Part shown: positions 18,186-26,813 of the stretch, one piece after another
How positions within the stretch are numbered: the stretch's first letter is position 1
How the letters are laid out: every line of letters starts with the position of its first letter
NCBI RefSeq assembly: GCF_042849255.1
Contig: NZ_AP026866.1
Coordinates: forward strand, 1,612,001-1,676,000
Source: Oceaniferula spumae
GTDB taxonomy: Bacteria > Verrucomicrobiota > Verrucomicrobiia > Verrucomicrobiales > Akkermansiaceae
Direction of reading: 5' to 3'
DNA: 64,000 nt
Position numbers and translations under genes: made by a program
Notes under the pieces: generated by a model
The model's input: the letters and a program-made list of their open reading frames with translations, nothing else
Told to the model about the DNA's origin: nothing
Databases searched by the model: none

Positions 18186-20384
18186 ATGAAATTTCTATCA
18201 CTTATCACTCTACTGGCGTGCTGCCTGACCACGCAGGCTGCGGACATCCACCTGCCACCTTCAGCGGCCGTCATCAACGGCCCAAGCGGAAAAAAGAACC
18301 TTACCATTGACGGCAAGCTACTGCGCTACTGGTACTCCACCAAATCATCAGCCAGCTGGACGATCAATGTGAAGGGCTCCACCACGGTGGACGTCTTTCT
18401 CGACTACGCACACGGCCGCGCAGCCGGGAGCGAGATGGTGATCGAGTGTGCCGGACAGAAACTCCAAGCCACCAGCCAGAAAACCAAAGACTGGAACACC
18501 TTTGTGCCACTGAAGTTCGGATCGCTCAAACTTACCCCAGGAAAACACACACTCACGCTGCGCGCCACCAAGTCGGCCGACCATGCGGTTCTCGACACCA
18601 CAGGCATCCGCCTAACAGGAGCGAACGTGCCAGTGGCTGTGAAACAAAACATCAAGCCATTCAGCGACGCAGCGGGTTTCCAACAAAAACTCAAGGGCCC
18701 GCACCCTTCCATGAAGGTCACGGACCTATCCATTCCTGGACTCGAAATCAAAGTAGGCGGCATCGGCTTTCTCAGTGACGGCACGATGGTGGTCTGCTCA
18801 TGGACATCCGACGGCTCCGTTTATTTCATCAAGGGATATGATGGAGACCCTAAAAAGATGCGTATCAAAAAATTCGCCACTGGCATCGCCGAGCCGCTGG
18901 GTATCAGCATCGTCGAGGACCGGATTTTCGTCTGCCAGAAACAGGAACTCACTGAGTTGATCGACAGTGACAAGGATGGCGTCTGTGACATCTACCGCTG
19001 CGTCAGCAATGCTTGGGAAGTCGACACGAACTTCCACCAGTTCACCTTCGGCCCGGTTTATCATGATGGAAAATTCTACCTCAATCTCGCGGTGGCCATC
19101 AACCCAGGTGGAGCGACTACCGTGCCGCAGGTGAAAGATCGTGGAACTTGCATCGCCGTGGATCCTGATACCGGAGCCTACGAAGTGATCGCGGCCGGGC
19201 TGCGCACACCTAACGGAATCACTATCACCTCCAAAGGGCAAATTCTTGTTAGTGATAACCAAGGCGACTACCTACCAGCGAACAAGATGATGCACATCCG
19301 GCCCGGAAAATTTTTCAACAATAAATACAAACCCGAACACCCGTGGGCCAGCCGACCTGTTAGTCCGCCCGTCGTCTGGCAGGCTCAGAATGAAATTGGA
19401 AACTCCCCCACCGAACCGATCGAGATCCCCAGCGGCCCGTTCAAGGGGCAGATCCTTCACGGAGATATCCACCACGGCGGACTCAAGCGTGTGTTCATGG
19501 AAGAAATCAATGGCCAGCTTCAGGGAGTCGTATTCCGCCATGCCCAGAATCTGCGCGGTGGAATTAATCGACTGGAGTGGGGCCCTGATGGAAACCTCTA
19601 CGCCGGAGTCGCCGGTCACCGGGGCAACTGGGGCAACAGCAAGCGCGATGGTCTGCTCCGCATCGAATATAACAAACCCCTGGTATTTGAAATGGCCGCC
19701 GTGCGCGCCAAGAGCGACGGCCTGGAGATCGAGTTCACCAAACCCTTAGCCATCGGCCAAGGTTGGGACCCCGGCTATTATAAAATCGACAGCTGGACCT
19801 ACAAACCCAATGCCAAATACGGTGGCCCAAAAGTCGACCAGCACACCCTCACTCCCGAGACCGTTTCCGTCTCCGAAGACCGCAAACGCGTCTTCCTCAA
19901 GATGCCGCAGATGAAAACCGGCTACGTCACCCACATCGTGCTCAACCGCGAACTGCAGAGCGACGACGGTCAGGCGATTTACTCCGGCGAGTGCTGGTAT
20001 AACCTGAATGAAAAACCTGCCGAGCTTCCGGGTGAAATCCGTCCGCTGCCATCTGATGCTCTGGTGTTAGGTGAAGTCAGCGAGGAGAAACTCAGTCGCG
20101 TGGAAGTGCTGCACAAGACCTTCTGCATTTCCTGCCACACCACGGACGGGAAAAAACTCGTCGGCCCATCATTCAAAGGCCTGCTCGGTAAAAAACAAAA
20201 GATTCACCGAGATGGCAAAGTCATCGAAGTCACCGTGGACGAGGAATACATCCGCCGCTCCATCCTCAACCCGGCAGCCGAATACCCTGATGGTTACCAA
20301 CCGATCATGCCGCAGACGCTTTCCGAATCATTCAGCAAGGAAGATACTGAGAAGCTGGTGCAGTGGATCAAGGGGCTGAAATAA
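18186..20384 (+). CDS. PVC-type sorbosone/glucose dehydrogenase-like protein with C-terminal cytochrome c
   Basis: 732 residues from the ATG at 18186, with a signal peptide (MKFLSLITLLACCLTTQA). Residues about 25-150 form a beta-rich domain that may bind sugar. Residues about 170-530 resemble the six-bladed propeller of PVC glucose/sorbosone-dehydrogenase-like proteins (LRTPNGITITSKGQILVSDNQGD split over two blades). The C-terminus is a cytochrome c domain with CISCH at 647-651 and the likely Met ligand at 708 (QPIMPQ). It probably oxidises a carbohydrate or related alcohol and passes electrons to its own haem. It follows the small HGPQP protein by 19 bases. The substrate is unknown. Haem would be attached by the CcsA/ResB system encoded at 1-2648. 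Confidence 0.85.
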   Translation: MKFLSLITLLACCLTTQAADIHLPPSAAVINGPSGKKNLTIDGKLLRYWYSTKSSASWTINVKGSTTVDVFLDYAHGRAAGSEMVIECAGQKLQATSQKTKDWNTFVPLKFGSLKLTPGKHTLTLRATKSADHAVLDTTGIRLTGANVPVAVKQNIKPFSDAAGFQQKLKGPHPSMKVTDLSIPGLEIKVGGIGFLSDGTMVVCSWTSDGSVYFIKGYDGDPKKMRIKKFATGIAEPLGISIVEDRIFVCQKQELTELIDSDKDGVCDIYRCVSNAWEVDTNFHQFTFGPVYHDGKFYLNLAVAINPGGATTVPQVKDRGTCIAVDPDTGAYEVIAAGLRTPNGITITSKGQILVSDNQGDYLPANKMMHIRPGKFFNNKYKPEHPWASRPVSPPVVWQAQNEIGNSPTEPIEIPSGPFKGQILHGDIHHGGLKRVFMEEINGQLQGVVFRHAQNLRGGINRLEWGPDGNLYAGVAGHRGNWGNSKRDGLLRIEYNKPLVFEMAAVRAKSDGLEIEFTKPLAIGQGWDPGYYKIDSWTYKPNAKYGGPKVDQHTLTPETVSVSEDRKRVFLKMPQMKTGYVTHIVLNRELQSDDGQAIYSGECWYNLNEKPAELPGEIRPLPSDALVLGEVSEEKLSRVEVLHKTFCISCHTTDGKKLVGPSFKGLLGKKQKIHRDGKVIEVTVDEEYIRRSILNPAAEYPDGYQPIMPQTLSESFSKEDTEKLVQWIKGLK

Positions 20385-20392
20385 GGCTTCTG

Positions 20393-22171
20393 TCAGGAAT
20401 CAAACGGGTCTTCCTCAGCACCGGCATTATGATTAACGTATTGTCGGTAATAGCTGACTTTGCCATCTGGAGAAATAGCGATCACACAACCGAAGCATGT
20501 GACGACCAGTTGACCTGATCTACTCACCTCAATGCGACTCGGGCATGAGGGCAGTACAAACCAGAGCTCGATACTCGCGGTGTGCTCATTCGCAGTGATT
20601 TTGTACAAAGCCCCGTCGTTCATGCCCATGTGCAATGTGCCCTCGGATGTTAGAATATGATCTCCCCACTGTCTCAGGCCGTAGAAATTTCCGCCCATTA
20701 ATTTCACCTGTTTGCCTTTCTTAGGGACGTATTGCAATCCACCCGTCCATTCACCTGCAGCCGCAGCTAACAACATACCACCTGGGAGTGATAAACTCTC
20801 CATGTTACTCATCATCAGAACCTGTTCCCCGTTGGTATCTCTGAGTCGGATAAAGTCCTCCGCAATCTTGGGTTCCCGTTTGCCAAAGATGGCGAACTCT
20901 TCAACTATGGAGTTGTAGGGCATCAATTTGGTCAACTCGGCTGGGATTTCATCACGTTCATCCACAGCTCTCATTTTCATTTGGAATTCGTTATGCAGTT
21001 TATAACCATGTTCACCAAAAGTTTTCAGATAGTCAGCGTCTGTCTCGATAACACGCACCGCAGCCATGGCCGTTGTATGAACTAGTGGAAACCAGTGATC
21101 TTTTGCCGCTCTCTTTAAGGCTGGCACTGCGGCTTTGCATTGCAGTTGAGCCAAAGACTTGGCCGCCGCTTCAGCCTGGGTCCAATCTTTGCTCTCTGTG
21201 AGAAACGGAATCAATTCCTTGGCACCGTCTCGGTAATTGATCGCGCCGATGGCATGAATCACGGCGGCTCTGGTCACTTTGGAATCCGACTTTAACCACG
21301 GCATCATTTTTGGACCAAACTTCACAGCTCTGCCACCCTGCTCTGCCAGCTGGTAGATCGCCTGTGGGTTTTTCCCTCCATCAGCCTGACGGAATAATAT
21401 CACCGCAGCAAAGCTGGTGTTGCTGGCAATCACTGCGCTCTCCACCGATTCTCCCCAAGTGGCATGGTCACGATCGGCCATTTTCAGTAATTCAGGAATC
21501 ACTCTTTCCGCACTTTCTCCGATGTGGCCAATCGTCAATATTGCCTCTTTTCTGAGTGCCAGGGCTATTTTGTCATCCCTCACCAGATTCATCAGATCAG
21601 GAATGGCCACGCCGGCCTTTTCCTCCATTTCACCAAAAACAGCTCTCAGACCATGGAAGTAGTCCGCCTCCTCCAAAGGATCTGCCAGTTCGAAATTTCG
21701 CAGTAGGTCGGGGACCGCTTTTTCACCCAAACCTATCAGTGAGTGATATACGGGTGCCATAGTCTGGGGATTGTGCCTGAAATTGTCTGCCAGGTAAGCG
21801 ATGGCTTTTTGATTGTCGATGCTGCGGATCGCGTAGGGCAACCACCCCGATCCATTTTGGTGACCCGCAATCAACGCATCCAGTTGAGCTGGCACCACAC
21901 CGTCACGACATACCAGGATCACATACCCTGCGTGGTAGACCACCCTCTTATTCTTGTGTTTCAAAAGTGGTAACATGGCGGCTACCACCTCTTTATGATC
22001 CAATTTTGAAAATTTAGCGGTCAGAGCTTGCATCTCGGACCCGACACCTGAGTCAGGGGTGGAAAGTTTCACCAACTCAGCAACGAGGGGCTCCAATTCA
22101 TCAGCCTTAGTGATTTGAGCCCCCACAAGTAGGATCAAAAGCATGTAAAACAACCGGTGAACTCTTGTCAT
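20393..22171 (-). CDS. Exported HEAT-repeat protein
   Basis: 592 residues with a signal peptide (1-23, ending ITKADE). From about residue 40 to 400 the sequence is a run of helical HEAT-like repeats, for example RKEAILTIGHIGESAERVIP and TRAAVIHAIGAINYRDGAKE. The final ~130 residues are beta-rich (GGLQYVPKKGK, GGNFYGLRQWGDHIL) and suggest a small propeller or sandwich domain. HEAT-repeat exported proteins are frequent companions of PVC cytochromes and sulfatases, where they probably mediate protein contacts. No enzymatic residues are recognisable. The gene converges on the dehydrogenase-cytochrome gene with only 8 bases between the stops. Confidence 0.75.
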   Translation of the reverse strand: MTRVHRLFYMLLILLVGAQITKADELEPLVAELVKLSTPDSGVGSEMQALTAKFSKLDHKEVVAAMLPLLKHKNKRVVYHAGYVILVCRDGVVPAQLDALIAGHQNGSGWLPYAIRSIDNQKAIAYLADNFRHNPQTMAPVYHSLIGLGEKAVPDLLRNFELADPLEEADYFHGLRAVFGEMEEKAGVAIPDLMNLVRDDKIALALRKEAILTIGHIGESAERVIPELLKMADRDHATWGESVESAVIASNTSFAAVILFRQADGGKNPQAIYQLAEQGGRAVKFGPKMMPWLKSDSKVTRAAVIHAIGAINYRDGAKELIPFLTESKDWTQAEAAAKSLAQLQCKAAVPALKRAAKDHWFPLVHTTAMAAVRVIETDADYLKTFGEHGYKLHNEFQMKMRAVDERDEIPAELTKLMPYNSIVEEFAIFGKREPKIAEDFIRLRDTNGEQVLMMSNMESLSLPGGMLLAAAAGEWTGGLQYVPKKGKQVKLMGGNFYGLRQWGDHILTSEGTLHMGMNDGALYKITANEHTASIELWFVLPSCPSRIEVSRSGQLVVTCFGCVIAISPDGKVSYYRQYVNHNAGAEEDPFDS

Positions 22172-22298
22172 CGGATGATTCTGACAGGGTGGTCTTTGAA
22201 ATCAAATAAGATTTACAGCCCGGTTTTTCAAAAAAAGAGCCTTGCAATTACTTAGGTTTTATTGATAAAGTCCCCACCTGAACCAATTCAGCCTCTCC

Positions 22299-22862
22299 AT
22301 GAAATCAAAAATTCTCACCCTTATCGCATCGGTGGCAGCAAGTGCCATGGCCAGTGCTTTCACGATCGATTTCAATAATCTGACAGTGTCGGACGGGACT
22401 ACCACCACCGCTTTCACGATCTCTAACGTTGAGGCGGGCTCTCCGCAGACGGTGACCGTGCCAGGGTATGGTGATGTGACTTTTCAAGTAGGACCGGCTA
22501 GCGATGACGTTCTCGTAGTGGGAAGCACCTACAGAAATGATTCTGATACAATCCAGCAATCTTTGGAACTCGGTCCTCCCGAATTTGTAGACGATTCTTC
22601 CGAAGTCGTGATCGTAACATTTCTTGGACTCGAAGCATTGAGCGTCGACTTTGACATTATCGGTGTCGGCAGCGGTGAAAACCCCAATCCCGTGAGAACG
22701 GCATTCAATGAGTATCAATACGATCCTAACAGCAACGGCTCCGGCACATCTGGTGATGGTGCAGGTATTGCAGCTATCAGCTGGACGACAGTCCCCGAGC
22801 CTAGCAGCAGTCTGTTGGTCATGATTGGCGCAGGCACACTCTTGCTTCGTCGCCGCCGCTAG
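22299..22862 (+). CDS. PEP-CTERM sorting-signal protein
   Basis: 187 residues. A signal peptide (1-20, ASAMASA) precedes an acidic, Thr/Ser/Asn-rich extracellular region of about 140 residues. The C-terminus has VPEPSSS, a short hydrophobic helix and a final RRRR, the classical PEP-CTERM signal that an exosortase/archaeosortase-type enzyme recognises. No exosortase is encoded in this window. The mature domain resembles the beta-sandwich PEP-CTERM proteins of Verrucomicrobia that are thought to be exopolysaccharide-associated; the specific role is unknown. It is followed at once by a rho-independent terminator. Confidence 0.85.
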   Translation: MKSKILTLIASVAASAMASAFTIDFNNLTVSDGTTTTAFTISNVEAGSPQTVTVPGYGDVTFQVGPASDDVLVVGSTYRNDSDTIQQSLELGPPEFVDDSSEVVIVTFLGLEALSVDFDIIGVGSGENPNPVRTAFNEYQYDPNSNGSGTSGDGAGIAAISWTTVPEPSSSLLVMIGAGTLLLRRRR

Positions 22863-22884
22863 AGAGCAACCAATATTTTCCATC

Positions 22885-22919
22885 TACCGACTTTCCTCAT
22901 GGAGAGTCGGTATTTTTTT
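22885..22919 (+). terminator. Terminator of the PEP-CTERM gene
   Basis: TACCGACTTTCC and GGAGAGTCGGTA pair around a TCAT loop with one wobble, followed by seven Ts. A textbook intrinsic terminator. Confidence 0.85.
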
Positions 22920-22937
22920 ACTCCCTAACCGAAAACA

Positions 22938-22972
22938 CAAAAAAACCACACGGCCAGAGGCGCCGTATGGTT
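22938..22972 (-). terminator. Terminator of the lipoprotein gene
   Basis: On the minus strand, AACCATACGGC pairs with GCCGTGTGGTT and is followed by a T run (A run at 22939-22945 on the plus strand). It lies 28 bases after the lipoprotein stop codon. Confidence 0.8.
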
Positions 22973-23000
22973 CTTGGAGATTGCAAAAATGCGGATGGAG

Positions 23001-23447
23001 TTAGTCCTTCTTACCGAATTTCTTGAAGGTTTTCTCAGCTTCCTGCATTTTCTCACCGAAGCCTTTCATGGCTTCCATGATGATCTTGGCTGCTTCAGGA
23101 TCTGACATCACGCCTTTCATGGCAGAGCCCATTTTTTCCTGCTTTGCGTCCATGGCCTTGTCCATTTTTTCATCGAGGGCCTTTTTCTCTTCTTCGCTAG
23201 GCTCAGGGAGGGCGTCGAGACGTTTGGCGATATCTTGGAAATCGTTTCCGATGGTATCGATCTTCTTGGCAGCGGCCTCAGCGGAATCCTTGTCTTTGAC
23301 CGACTCCAGAGTGGTGATCAACTCGTCGAACTTCGTTAGAAGTTCATCTGTCACTGAGTCTGGCGTGTCTTTTTTACCGCATGAGGTAAAGAACATCGCC
23401 AGTACGATGGAACTCAAAACGGACAGTTTACATAGTGTGGTTTTCAT
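23001..23447 (-). CDS. Small charged helical lipoprotein
   Basis: 148 residues. The N-terminal signal ends in a lipobox-like FFTSC, so the protein is likely lipidated at Cys23. The mature part is almost entirely charged helix (long Lys/Glu/Asp/Ala runs, several Met), predicted by eye to form coiled-coil helices. The C-terminus is FKKFGKKD. No family is recognised. It is a single-gene unit with its own terminator and long flanking spacers. A structural or envelope-stress role is possible, but nothing in the sequence proves one. Confidence 0.75.
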   Translation of the reverse strand: MKTTLCKLSVLSSIVLAMFFTSCGKKDTPDSVTDELLTKFDELITTLESVKDKDSAEAAAKKIDTIGNDFQDIAKRLDALPEPSEEEKKALDEKMDKAMDAKQEKMGSAMKGVMSDPEAAKIIMEAMKGFGEKMQEAEKTFKKFGKKD

Positions 23448-23637
23448 ATCTATTGTTGTTTAGTTTTAGTTGTTGGTCGGCGTCTGTGCCGGAGACAAAC
23501 AGACGTTCGACTGTGCATCCTATGCAAAAAATCAATATACGGGGGAGAATAATCGTATGTTTATTCTGACAACATCGCTCTCGATGAAATATCACATCTA
23601 GCAGACAGCAGCCCCCAATGTCTGTTATATAAGCATC

Positions 23638-24975
23638 TCAGGGTGCTTCGGACGCTGCTTTTTGATACCCCTCATGGGTATTGAGAAGAATCAGGTGGAT
23701 CCGCTCCTTTTCCCGACGGCTTAACTCTGGAAGCCCCGATAATTTGAGGTCTTTCGTTAGAATCGCGTGCAATTGGCGAAGTGTCTCGGATTTGACCGGT
23801 TCCGGCAACATCTTGAATGAGGCACTATGGATCATGTAACTGCAGCGGTATTTGAACATTCGTTTTTGCAGCCGGAGATCGCGCAGTGACCAATCGTTAT
23901 ATGATTTTCCTCGTTTGCTGAACACCTGGGTGAACGCCTCCGATCCCTGCACTCCATCGCCAAGCAATGGCGTTTCGTTAGCGAAGAGCAGAGCTTTAAG
24001 AACTTCACTGACATGCGTCCGGATCATCTTTGCGGATGACTCGTCCTTTGGATCAAATTGGCCATCATGCATTGCCCTGCTGAGATAAACCCGCCGGAGG
24101 TAATTCATTCTAACCGACGATAGAACGTTATGCACCTCGATCTGGTGCTCCATCACCATCAAGGCAACTATGTCGCTTGTGTTCGTGAGGTAGGCATCGG
24201 TATTGAGGTAGTCGCTGAGGTCTTGGACGTTTTGACCGTCTTGCTCCCGAAATTGCTTTTTCCCGTCAGTAGATAGAGTCATCCACTTGTTTCCCATGTG
24301 TTTGTCATCGCCATGTTTACCAGTGACATACCACCCTCCCCATCGCTCAGACATCGGGCTGGCAGGCGTGGTGATGAACGAACCCCAATCCAGAAGTGGC
24401 TGGCCGTCTTTTTCCGGGTAAACCGAACGAACCAATAGACCCGGAACATCGTGCGTGTTCGCATTCGAGTGGCAGCTGAGGCAGGTGGTCGTTCGTTCAA
24501 ATCGACGCTTTTCCTGAGGTAGCGAGGTATCAAAGCTGTAGAACATCATGCCTTTCAGATCGTCACAGGCGATCACCTCAATGATGCCACCTGGCACGTA
24601 ACCGACATAGAAGTCCTGATTGAAATAGAGCACCCGTGGATTTGTCGGGCTTATCAGATCGCGCTGTTTGCTGGTCTTGGAAAAAACCAAGGTCTGGGAA
24701 GCGACGGGAATATTCAGTTCATCTAGAAGAGCCTTGAGGATTTGTCGGGAATCGCTGCCCGGCAGAGTCCGGCGCTGCTCGTCCATCGCGGCCTGGAGAC
24801 GGGTGATGGTATTGTCATCCTTAGCCCTACTGTAATTCACCGGGGCTAGATCATACGCCTCTTTGGGCTGCGCCGTGACTGGCACGGACATCAGTAACAA
24901 CCCTACGAAAACCCACGCCCGATACAGCATCGAGGGGCTGGATTTTCTTGGGAGGAATGGTGGTTGCTGCTTCAT
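23638..24975 (-). CDS. Exported c-type cytochrome, single haem site
   Basis: 445 residues. A basic N-terminus of 16 residues precedes a signal helix (MLYRAWVFVGLLLMSVPVTA), so the start may instead be the Met at residue 16. One haem-attachment site, CLSCH at 165-169, lies in a context of conserved His/Asn residues (SNANTH), followed by a Trp/Gly-rich block (RWGGWYVTGKHGD). The C-terminal half is helical and has no second CXXCH. Similar one-haem proteins of about 450 residues occur in PVC and Bacteroidetes genomes without a defined function. A periplasmic electron-transfer role is inferred. The gene stands alone, with 162 bases to the divergent-side neighbour at 25164. Confidence 0.75.
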   Translation of the reverse strand: MKQQPPFLPRKSSPSMLYRAWVFVGLLLMSVPVTAQPKEAYDLAPVNYSRAKDDNTITRLQAAMDEQRRTLPGSDSRQILKALLDELNIPVASQTLVFSKTSKQRDLISPTNPRVLYFNQDFYVGYVPGGIIEVIACDDLKGMMFYSFDTSLPQEKRRFERTTTCLSCHSNANTHDVPGLLVRSVYPEKDGQPLLDWGSFITTPASPMSERWGGWYVTGKHGDDKHMGNKWMTLSTDGKKQFREQDGQNVQDLSDYLNTDAYLTNTSDIVALMVMEHQIEVHNVLSSVRMNYLRRVYLSRAMHDGQFDPKDESSAKMIRTHVSEVLKALLFANETPLLGDGVQGSEAFTQVFSKRGKSYNDWSLRDLRLQKRMFKYRCSYMIHSASFKMLPEPVKSETLRQLHAILTKDLKLSGLPELSRREKERIHLILLNTHEGYQKAASEAP

Positions 24976-25163
24976 GGCAGGAGGTGATTGAAAAACTGCC
25001 GCCTTTAATCAGTATTTCAAGTGCTTATTTTACGCTTATCGGGTCGCTTTCTATCGTATTTTATCCAGATTTTCGCAAAATATCGCCCAAATCCGACATA
25101 ATATTACTTTATCATGTGCCTGCTTGAAAGTTGGTTCGATAATGATTAGTAAACCACCTCACC

Positions 25164-26774
25164 ATGGCTCGAGCTACTGAAAACACCATCCCCATGCACA
25201 ACTCCCTGCAAAAGAAATTTTATCCGATTTGTCTTCTCCTCGGCATTCTCGCCATTTTCGGCGTGGCCATTATGCCTCTCTTTGGCGAGGTCGGTATGGC
25301 AAACCCGAAAGACGCTGAAAACCTCGGTCTCTGGGTCAATTTCCTTGGCCGCTTTCACCCCCTGTTCCTGCACCTTCCCATCGGAGCTCTGATGCTGGTG
25401 TTTGTTCTCGAGGGAGCCAAGCTGCTTAGCCGTGGGAAATACCAGCCAAACACGACAATGGCACTGTTTTTCGCCTCTGCGACCGGAATCTTCGCGGTCG
25501 TCTTTGGCTACTGCCTCTACCTCACTGGTGGTTTCGAGGGAGACCTGATTGAAGAGCACAAGCGCGATGGCATTATCTTCACCATCTTGGTCATTGTCGC
25601 CTTTCTCGTCAAATACACCTCGGACATCAAACCCGCCACCCAGTTTTACAAACCTCTCTACGGCATCCTTCTTCTGACCAGCGGTGCCGTGATGATGAGT
25701 GCCGGCCACCACGGCGGCGAAATCACCCACGGCGACCCGATGAATGCTCTGCCTTCGAAAATCATCGATCAGCGTGAGCAGGTGAAAAATAAACCCGTCG
25801 ATACCGATCCTGTGGTCTACACCGGCATCGTGCACAACATTCTTGAAGAGAAATGCATCAGCTGTCACGGCGCGGATAAGCAGAAGAGCGGACTCCGTCT
25901 GGATAGCTATGCCGCCATGCTCGATGGTGGAGAAGAGGAAGAGTGTCTGGTCCCCGGCGATCTTGAGAAGAGTGCCCTCATCTCCTTCCTGCACCTGCCG
26001 ATGGATGATGACCAGCACATGCCACCTGAAGGCAAAACTCAACTGACCAAGGAAGAAGTCGAGATCCTTGAATGGTGGGTAAAAATCGGAGCCCCTGAAA
26101 AAGCACGACTCAGTGAAGTTGAAGTCACCCCCGCTATTCAGCTGGCATTGGACTCGCTGGTAAGCCCGGAGGAAAGGGCTCGCATGGAAGAAGCACAGCG
26201 TGCTGCCATGGCTGCCAAGAAAGATGCTGACCTCAATAAACGCAGCCAGCTGGCGTCCTCACTTAAAAACGTCAACGAGAAGTTCCCTGGCTCGCTGACT
26301 TACATTTCTCAGGAGAACACAGACCTCGCATTCACGGTCGTCAGTTTCCGCAAGATCTTCAAGGACGAGGACCTCGCAATCCTCGATGACGTTGCCGACT
26401 CCGTGATTGAAATCGATCTCGGCTCATCTTTGATCACCGACAAAGGCGTCGCGATGCTTTCAAAATTCAAGAATTTGCAGTCGCTCAAGCTGAACGGCAC
26501 AGCCATCACCGACCAGAGTCTGGAAGCCCTCAGCGGACTGGAACATCTTGAGTCACTCAATCTCTACAACACCGCAGTGACAGACACAGGACTCAAATCC
26601 CTGCACGGAAAACCGAATCTGCTCAAAGTCTACCTCTGGAATACCAAGGTGACCGACGCCGGTGTCAAAGAGCTGGAGAAATCCCTCACCGAAGCCCGTG
26701 CCAAATCCCAAGAACAGGTCAGCGAATCCGAGCGCGATAAGCGCATGCCTGAGCTGATCCGCGGCACTTCCTAA
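25164..26774 (+). CDS. Membrane-anchored cytochrome c with leucine-rich repeats (DUF2231 - PSC1 - LRR)
   Basis: 536 residues; Met11 (25194) is an alternative start. Residues about 20-180 hold four membrane helices with GRFHPLFLHLPIG at 62-74, the DUF2231 signature. Residues about 215-315 form a planctomycete-type cytochrome c domain: CISCH at 231-235, then SGLRLDSYAAMLDGG and DDDQHMPPEGKTQL with a Met that is probably the distal ligand. After a charged linker, residues about 400-500 contain leucine-rich repeats (LQSLKLNGTAITDQSLEALS and relatives). The architecture fits a membrane-bound periplasmic electron carrier with a protein-binding tail. It is 40 bases upstream of a giant LRR_5 surface protein on the same strand. 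Confidence 0.86.
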   Translation: MARATENTIPMHNSLQKKFYPICLLLGILAIFGVAIMPLFGEVGMANPKDAENLGLWVNFLGRFHPLFLHLPIGALMLVFVLEGAKLLSRGKYQPNTTMALFFASATGIFAVVFGYCLYLTGGFEGDLIEEHKRDGIIFTILVIVAFLVKYTSDIKPATQFYKPLYGILLLTSGAVMMSAGHHGGEITHGDPMNALPSKIIDQREQVKNKPVDTDPVVYTGIVHNILEEKCISCHGADKQKSGLRLDSYAAMLDGGEEEECLVPGDLEKSALISFLHLPMDDDQHMPPEGKTQLTKEEVEILEWWVKIGAPEKARLSEVEVTPAIQLALDSLVSPEERARMEEAQRAAMAAKKDADLNKRSQLASSLKNVNEKFPGSLTYISQENTDLAFTVVSFRKIFKDEDLAILDDVADSVIEIDLGSSLITDKGVAMLSKFKNLQSLKLNGTAITDQSLEALSGLEHLESLNLYNTAVTDTGLKSLHGKPNLLKVYLWNTKVTDAGVKELEKSLTEARAKSQEQVSESERDKRMPELIRGTS

Positions 26775-26813
26775 GCATCTCCTGTCAGGGGTCGCGGCCC
26801 ACAAAAACCAGTC

